Part shown: piece by piece, positions 62,201 to 64,000 of the stretch | Numbering within the stretch: position 1 is the stretch's first letter | Layout of the letters: every line of letters starts with the position of its first letter | Assembly (NCBI RefSeq): GCF_000003815.2 | Contig: NC_049993.1 | Location: 21,188,194-21,252,193, forward strand | Origin: Branchiostoma floridae | Lineage: Eukaryota; Chordata; Leptocardii; Amphioxiformes; Branchiostomatidae | DNA: 64,000 nt | Reading direction: 5' to 3' | Made by a program: the position numbers and the translations under genes | The notes under the pieces: generated by a model | Databases searched by the model: none | Told to the model about the DNA's origin: nothing | What the model saw: only the letters and a program-made list of their open reading frames with translations

Positions 62201-63865
62201 GGCATTATTTAAGATTTGAGGGGAAACTTTGCTGTCTTGAGGCAGGTTTGAACTGTTTGTTTCTACTAACTGTTCTAGTGTTGATTATACAAAATGATGT
62301 AGTTCATGTCTAACCACATGCACTCACCTACTCATGAACTGTGTATTTTTCCTCCCCAGACGGACCCTATTGACTATGTGGAGAATGTGTGTGAGAACAT
62401 GCAGATGTACCCTCCTCAGCACTACCTCACTGGGGATATACTCATGTTTGAGTACGATGAGCAGGTAAGTCACCTGTAAGGCACACCTGGTATATTTACC
62501 TGTAAGGCACACCTGGTAGGTTCACCTCTACCCGCCCCAACACTACTTCACAAGAGACACTCTCATATTTGAATATGATGAACAGGTAAGTAAACACCTG
62601 TAGTTCCATCAGAGTAGGTAAAGCCTGTAAAAGTAGACCTGTAAGGCCACCTGTATCCTCCTGAACACTTCCTCACTGGAGACAATATACCCAGTTTGAT
62701 CAAAAGTTAAGTGATCAGCCAAAACCAACCAAAGAGTTCATTGGTTCACTTGGTTTATTGGTTTATTTGCATGCTCTTAAACCCCATCAGGTCTATATGT
62801 CCAGGGTTCAGACAAGTATACAAATATATANNNNNNNNNNNNNNNNNNNNNNNNNNNNNNNNNNNNNNNNNNNNNNNNNNNNNNNNNNNNNNNNNNNNNN
62901 NNNNNNNNNNNNNNNNNNNNNNNNNNNNNNNNNNNNNNNNNNNNNNNNNNNNNNNNNNNNNNNNNNNNNNNNNNNNNNNNNNNNNNNNNNNNNNNNNNNN
63001 NNNNNNNNNNTGTATTGCTGTATAACACTGTACTGTGGTACACACTTTGACATGTGCTTCAGACTCTCTCACCTTAATTGCTATATGTACATGTACCGTC
63101 CAGGTGCTTGCTGAGGCCCAGAACCTGCTGACCCCTGACCGGGCCAGCCTGCTGCTGGTGTCCCCACAGTTCAAAGGTGACTGTCATCTCAAGGAACCCT
63201 GGTTTGATACCCCCTACTGTGTCTCAGGTAAGAACAGTAGTTTGAGACCTCTTAATTCAAATATTTACCAAAGTGCAAATAAAAGAGAAGGGATTTAAAT
63301 TGATATAATACAGTCTTCTTGATTTTGTATGCTCCTATTAGATATCATAGCTTTTCATGAACGTTAATTTTCACTTGATTTCTTGCAGACATTCCCAGTG
63401 ACTGGAAGGAAGCATGGAAAGGTGAGAAATTACAAAAAAATAAGTTACTTTTCACTCCTCACTATCAAAATAATGCTAATAATCCTTCATTAGATGTCAC
63501 TGATATGAGTTTGCAGATCAAGTTATAAATGACATGGTAATTCTTGGACAAATTTGGATAATAATGGGGAGGGGGGCACCATGAAAATGTCATGATATCA
63601 CAGTCATGTTTGCTGTTTCCTGTTGCAGATCTGCCAGAGAACCCAGAGCTCCACCTGCCTGCTGAGAACAGGTTCATAGGTCAGGAGCACGGACTCATGT
63701 TTGATATATAAATTGTGCTTCACATTGCAAATTTTGAGCCTCAAATTTGTAGCTAGATTACTGATGCCCAAGTATTTAGCTGTAAGAGTACTGAAGTATT
63801 GATGTCTTGTGCCTCTGACAGCCAAGGACTTCTCTCTTAAGGAGCATGACCTTAAAGACTCTAAG
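35276..63865 (+). CDS. NRDC: Nardilysin, M16 metallopeptidase (partial; both ends outside the window)
   Basis: Zinc peptidase of the insulinase/nardilysin family that cleaves near dibasic sites. Nineteen exons read in frame: 35276-35382, 36340-36421, 56658-56758, 57037-57089, 57524-57597, 57779-57874, 58296-58418, 58694-58751, 58939-58972, 59144-59183, 59583-59652, 59830-59907, 60332-60452, 61917-62030, 62360-62464, 63104-63227, 63389-63421, 63629-63679, 63822-63865 (about 500 codons). Exon 2 gives SAAALCVGVGSFSDP and GLAHYLEH, the HxxEH zinc motif; exon 3 continues MVFMGSEKYPDENAF and KKHGGSDNASTDCE. The third zinc ligand lies in EREVKAVDSE. GHEGKG and LGFEQNS are further family signatures. 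The first visible exon is Lys-rich and only mildly acidic; the N-terminal exons, including most of the acidic insert, are not seen. Introns follow vertebrate-like positions. The second intron is 20.2 kb and holds other genes. Confidence 0.95.
36852..36896 (+). promoter_or_regulatory. CCAAT box and TATA box of the TRIM gene
   Basis: ATTGG (inverted CCAAT) at about 36853 and TATAAA at 36891-36896 are in standard promoter spacing. Transcription would start near 36920, about 90 bases before the ATG at 37013. This supports independent expression from within the NRDC intron. Confidence 0.5.
37013..39202 (+). CDS. TRIM-NHL protein (RING, B-boxes, coiled coil, filamin/Ig, NHL), single exon
   Basis: Probable RING-type E3 ubiquitin ligase of the TRIM2/3/71-like NHL group, 729 residues in one exon. 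The RING spans residues 12-55 with the C3HC4 ligands C12, C15, C27, H29, C32, C35, C52 and C55. Two B-boxes follow (about 97-140, starting CEMCHNG, and 155-200, starting CQKHSQRM), then a Lys/Glu-rich coiled coil (about 205-335), a filamin/Ig-like segment (about 345-460) and NHL repeats from about 465 to the end. The NHL units are marked by GQFDRPMDVAV, LYVADMFNNRVQVF and IIVADKNNHRVQVF. It sits inside NRDC intron 2, same strand, with its own TATA/CCAAT promoter. Its C-terminal two-thirds are closely similar to the NHL exon of the minus-strand gene at 42520. Lack of introns suggests a retro-copied ancestor or the intronless norm of this family. Confidence 0.93.
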   Translation: MAEKKLRKSLTCRVCGDLYKDPKLLPCLHTFCGQCLKKRAEEKGSRGRKLTCPVCDADMELSCPSWRGGVDKLNPNLYINKLLDYRKLRQSKTSRVLCEMCHNGTRATAAMCGACSFLLCNSCVKKHKTTPGLKDHVILTWKVLQSPSLKSQYARQVYCQKHSQRMTLYCEPCEILVCRDCASEDHSRDRAGENHNAKELDKVAHKCKNCIGGLMKKTEDDVISKINQKIQNLDKGLKTLQENCAKEEKKIEQHYADLKKALSEEEKNMIRKVHDINKDMKEELTSRKKEMERDLIKTREGLEFCQNVLVRGNNTELLTLWQQMERRLKQLASQETGNRTFGDFKAVSFHPSSLPQVWGSLSVFPWFDIKGPTVVGLSCSVTVTSFSTETPQIQVTSPQGNTTLIQTTAHSSPPPAAGKGQTSRVRRVWGAKWRPQESGKHTLGVCMGGSNDLGSLTVNVGSNNPVLRFGQKGSQQGQFDRPMDVAVREDRLYVADMFNNRVQVFNLSGNFCYSFSTITSCGSLAVQTDGTIVVKSGAEVKKFSPSGELLHKFPLDKCIKPADIAVQRDGRVVVADPDKHSIFLFEADGTLVKQVGGQGQGEGQFNGPGFVCVNREDNIIVADKNNHRVQVFDKNLTFGKKFGEWGRQPQDMWCPHCVTADSRGNIVLINHGEKSIKQSKKLQVFCPDGTCVSTICSDWDKPQGVAVTEDGHVFVADPGENCIRKYRYV
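39385..39440 (+). mobile_element. tRNA-like SINE head
   Basis: A short tRNA-like segment with a B-box-like GGGTTCAAATCCCA. It is too degenerate for a working tRNA. A second weak tRNA-like stretch is near 40260-40300. Confidence 0.35.
39531..39574. repeat. Perfect 19-bp hairpin with 6-base loop
   Basis: AGTATGTCAAAGGCACACT (39531-39549) and its exact reverse complement (39556-39574) flank ATTTTC. It lies about 330 bases after the TRIM stop. It is neither GC-rich nor followed by a T-run, so it is not a terminator. Confidence 0.85.
39600..42519. other. Intron sequence without a recognised gene
   Basis: AT-rich sequence of the NRDC intron. The only notable content is a block at about 40850-40980 similar to the upstream regions of both adaptor genes (see the GTTAATATTAAC sites). 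A plus-strand AATAAA at 40069-40074 could serve the TRIM gene. Confidence 0.5.
42274..42279 (-). terminator. Polyadenylation signal AATAAA for the DED-CARD-NHL gene
   Basis: Minus-strand AATAAA about 245 bases beyond the stop codon at 42520-42522, a usual 3' UTR length. Confidence 0.4.
42520..47552 (-). CDS. DED-CARD-TRADD-N-like adaptor fused to coiled-coil/filamin/NHL, five exons
   Basis: Predicted 983-residue immune or death signalling adaptor from exons 47276-47552, 45688-46023, 44843-45373, 44389-44598 and 42520-44117; every GT-AG junction keeps frame. Exon 1 is a death effector domain (LYLKISDSLSEEDVRDLRA, then MFNMLEADNKIGKGNLGLL). Exon 2 is a CARD (LELDATRVLDYLHQQGVLT, FRTALGHAGYQHLMELL). 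Exon 3 is a coiled coil, then a block resembling TRADD N-terminal domains (RGCVILFLTFES, GSYSSGDLSTTLSELL). Exon 4 is a Ser-rich linker containing DSGYTS. Exon 5 enters a TRIM-type coiled coil midway and runs through a filamin/Ig segment and NHL repeats, without RING or B-boxes. The start is chosen because the AACCATG context and following residues match the second copy. Nested antisense in NRDC intron 2. The TRADD-N call is the weakest; the exon chain itself is well supported by phase and by the duplicate. Confidence 0.82.
46310..46470. repeat. Pyrimidine-rich TTCGTTCC/TTTTCATTCC low-complexity tract
   Basis: Irregular repeats of TTCATTTTCGTTCC-like units in the intron between the DED and CARD exons. 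Frames that cross it are artefacts of composition. At 46714-46770, CAACCATTGGTTTATTCATACC and GACGTTTTGGTGACCGTC resemble the terminus of a retroelement; a weaker relative is at 60510-60590. Confidence 0.6.
48235..48249. promoter_or_regulatory. Palindrome GGTTAATATTTAACC, HNF1-like
   Basis: Sits in a conserved block (about 48150-48260) that recurs upstream of the second adaptor copy (56150-56270) and at 40850-40980. The HNF1 consensus is GTTAATNATTAAC; this differs at one position. Confidence 0.4.
48915..49088 (-). promoter_or_regulatory. Cluster of four CCAAT boxes
   Basis: ATTGG at 48915 and 49040 and CCAAT at 48991 and 49084 occur within 175 bases, in a GC-richer patch about 1.4 kb 5' of the DED-CARD-NHL start codon. 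An AG acceptor just before the 5' UTR (CTCCAG near 47595) implies an upstream non-coding exon, so the promoter could lie here. Inferred from motif density only. Confidence 0.35.
50670..51973 (+). mobile_element. Mariner-type transposon, decayed
   Basis: Terminal inverted repeats read CGAGGGGCGTTCAATAAGTA at the left end and, inverted, CGAGGGACGTTCAATAAGTA at the right end. Both are flanked by TA (50668-50669 and 51974-51975), the mariner target duplication. The transposase starts at 50837 (MEPVECRAVIQFLYLKGRTP) and is broken by frameshifts and stops. The catalytic triad is still readable: DETW (51321), DNAP (51603) and the last D of SPDLAPSD (51706), in D34D spacing. It is non-autonomous now. 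It lies just 3' of the truncated adaptor copy at 52187. Confidence 0.92.
52187..55655 (-). CDS. Second DED-CARD-TRADD-N-like adaptor, lacking the NHL end
   Basis: Tandem duplicate of the adaptor at 42520-47552. Exons 55379-55655 (DED, 277 nt, same length as copy one), 54211-54531 (CARD), 52733-53263 (coiled coil and TRADD-N-like, 531 nt, same length) and 52187-52356 (linker) read in frame to give 432 residues. DED: LTLLLVKISQSLTVEDVRDL; CARD: VLDYLHQQGVLTDEMRQ; third exon: RGCVILFLTFES. The linker keeps DPQLPEEEQVEQVTS and AGSIRSIAS but then reads NFRLLR and a stop, so the degron-like motif and NHL exon are missing. The CARD acceptor lies on a transposon-like end (54533). The N gap 53266-53858 is in the intron after the CARD exon. 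It may be a functional short adaptor or a decaying copy; intact frames in all four exons favour function. Confidence 0.75.
53266..53858. other. Assembly gap (593 N)
   Basis: Large N run in an intron of the second adaptor copy, close to the acceptor of its third exon. Confidence 0.99.
53932..54078 (+). CDS. Possible terminal coding fragment on the + strand, unknown
   Basis: A 48-codon frame (MFWTDGEIFVRLNNKISIPG onward, ending HHIQENQ and a stop) directly after the N gap. Its composition looks more protein-like than its surroundings. It is antisense to the intron of the second adaptor. It may be the 3' end of an exon hidden in the gap or part of a mobile element. Confidence 0.25.
   Translation: MFWTDGEIFVRLNNKISIPGTKELILKTAMYYTKTIVTVTLHHIQENQ
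54535..54640 (+). mobile_element. Mariner-like transposon end fragment
   Basis: Begins CGAGGGTGAGTCAGAAAGTA directly after a TA, the same style as the mariner termini at 50670. No matching right end or transposase was found, so it is a truncated or solo end. On the minus strand its pyrimidine-rich sequence immediately precedes the CARD exon of the second adaptor. Confidence 0.55.
54962..55066. repeat. 18-bp inverted repeat, possible MITE
   Basis: CTACTTTTCCATTAACTA (54962-54979) and its exact reverse complement (55049-55066) flank a 69-base spacer in the intron between DED and CARD exons of the second adaptor. Confidence 0.7.
57090..57523. repeat. Duplicated intron segment with decoy acceptor in NRDC
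   Basis: Two or three diverged units occur in this intron. Each unit ends like the true acceptor (TGACTTGTGTTTCCCCAG near 57250; CTTGTGTTTCCCCAG at 57523). The decoy is followed by ATGAGCAGAACTG, which matches the donor flank GTGAGCAAAACTG rather than coding sequence. Confidence 0.8.
58457..58500 (+). repeat. Internal echo of the NRDC exon 58296-58418
   Basis: GAGCTCAGGCACAGGTTCTA and the following bases encode ELRHRFYSTYL, a diverged repeat of the exon's EFRRRFYSAHY, located in the following intron. Confidence 0.7.
61285..61916 (+). repeat. Array of copies of the 5' part of an NRDC exon with acceptors
   Basis: Upstream of the exon at 61917, its acceptor plus first 45 bases or so recur at about 61290, 61433, 61590, 61708 and 61826 (TACAGGTGATCACC(G/A)TAGTG then ACATCTCCATGCT(A/C)CAGAG). 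Shorter GTACAGGTGGTGACTATAGT pieces lie between them. Several copies keep the frame VITVVYQYISMLQRLT. Only the last copy continues into the family sequence LGPCRRVYEEIQ, so it is taken as the real exon. Confidence 0.93.
62527..62697 (+). repeat. Two copies of the 3' part of NRDC exon 62360-62464
   Basis: At 62529-62585 a diverged copy encodes YPPQHYFTRDTLIFEYDEQ followed by GTAAG, matching the real exon end YPPQHYLTGDILMFEYDEQ. A second, shorter copy at 62653-62696 reads YPPEHFLTGDN. Both lie in the intron downstream of the real exon. Confidence 0.9.
62831..63010. other. Assembly gap (180 N)
   Basis: N run in the intron after exon 62360-62464. The flanking exons join without lost residues, so no exon is missing. 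Confidence 0.99.
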
Positions 63866-64000
63866 GTATGTCTTCTGTCCTTCATTTCTTAGCTTACACT
63901 GAGGTGAAGTGAACTGAACTGCTAGTTTGAGTCTTCTTTAACACTGTTGAAAGTAAATGAATAACCAGAAATGTGCACATTTGTTTCTTCTCACTTATTT

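Overview
This is intron-rich animal genomic DNA, almost certainly from an amphioxus (Branchiostoma). I infer this from a vertebrate-like nardilysin gene, immune adaptor genes joining DED, CARD, TRADD-N-like and NHL modules of the kind expanded in amphioxus, dense foldback and mariner/SINE-type repeats, and many minisatellites grown from exon edges. There are five runs of N (4743-4842, 5903-6002, 34770-34869, 53266-53858, 62831-63010), so this is a draft assembly.

Layout. 1-16 kb: mostly repeats (a tandem segmental duplication, a LINE 3' fragment, tRNA-derived SINE-like pieces, foldback elements) with two weak candidate first exons on the minus strand. 16.7-20.8 kb (+): a four-exon TGF-beta superfamily ligand, BMP/Nodal-like and divergent, with foldback elements in introns 1 and 3 and degenerate copies of its last codons downstream. 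22.9-26.3 kb: a block of diverged tandem repeats interrupted by a 784-bp foldback element. 28.5-33.8 kb (-): a complete seven-exon SLC17/PHT4-like transporter. 35.3 kb to the window end (+): nardilysin (NRDC), 19 recognisable exons, open at both ends.

The most striking region is the 20.2-kb NRDC intron (36422-56657), which splits the gene directly after the codons of its HxxEH zinc motif. It holds a single-exon TRIM gene on the + strand (RING, B-boxes, coiled coil, filamin/Ig, NHL; 37013-39202) and two tandem minus-strand copies of an adaptor gene. Exon by exon, the adaptor encodes a death effector domain, a CARD and a coiled coil plus TRADD-N-like domain. In the first copy (42520-47552) these join in frame, through a Ser-rich linker, to a TRIM-like coiled-coil/filamin/NHL C-terminus without RING or B-boxes. 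The second copy (52187-55655) stops in the linker, and a decayed mariner element (50670-51973) lies just beyond it. The cluster looks like a nested innate-immune or cell-death signalling locus in which NHL-type recognition has been attached to a DED/CARD/TRADD-type adaptor.

A second theme runs through three unrelated genes. Pieces of coding exon reaching an exon edge, with the adjoining splice site or stop codon, are tandemly copied into neighbouring intron or 3' flank: SLC17 exons 1, 4, 5, 6 and 7, two NRDC exons, and the TGF-beta last exon. A third NRDC exon has an internal copy. Many copies keep an intact GT donor or AG acceptor. All gene models are my own splice reconstructions from reading frame and splice consensus; no expression data or database searches were available.
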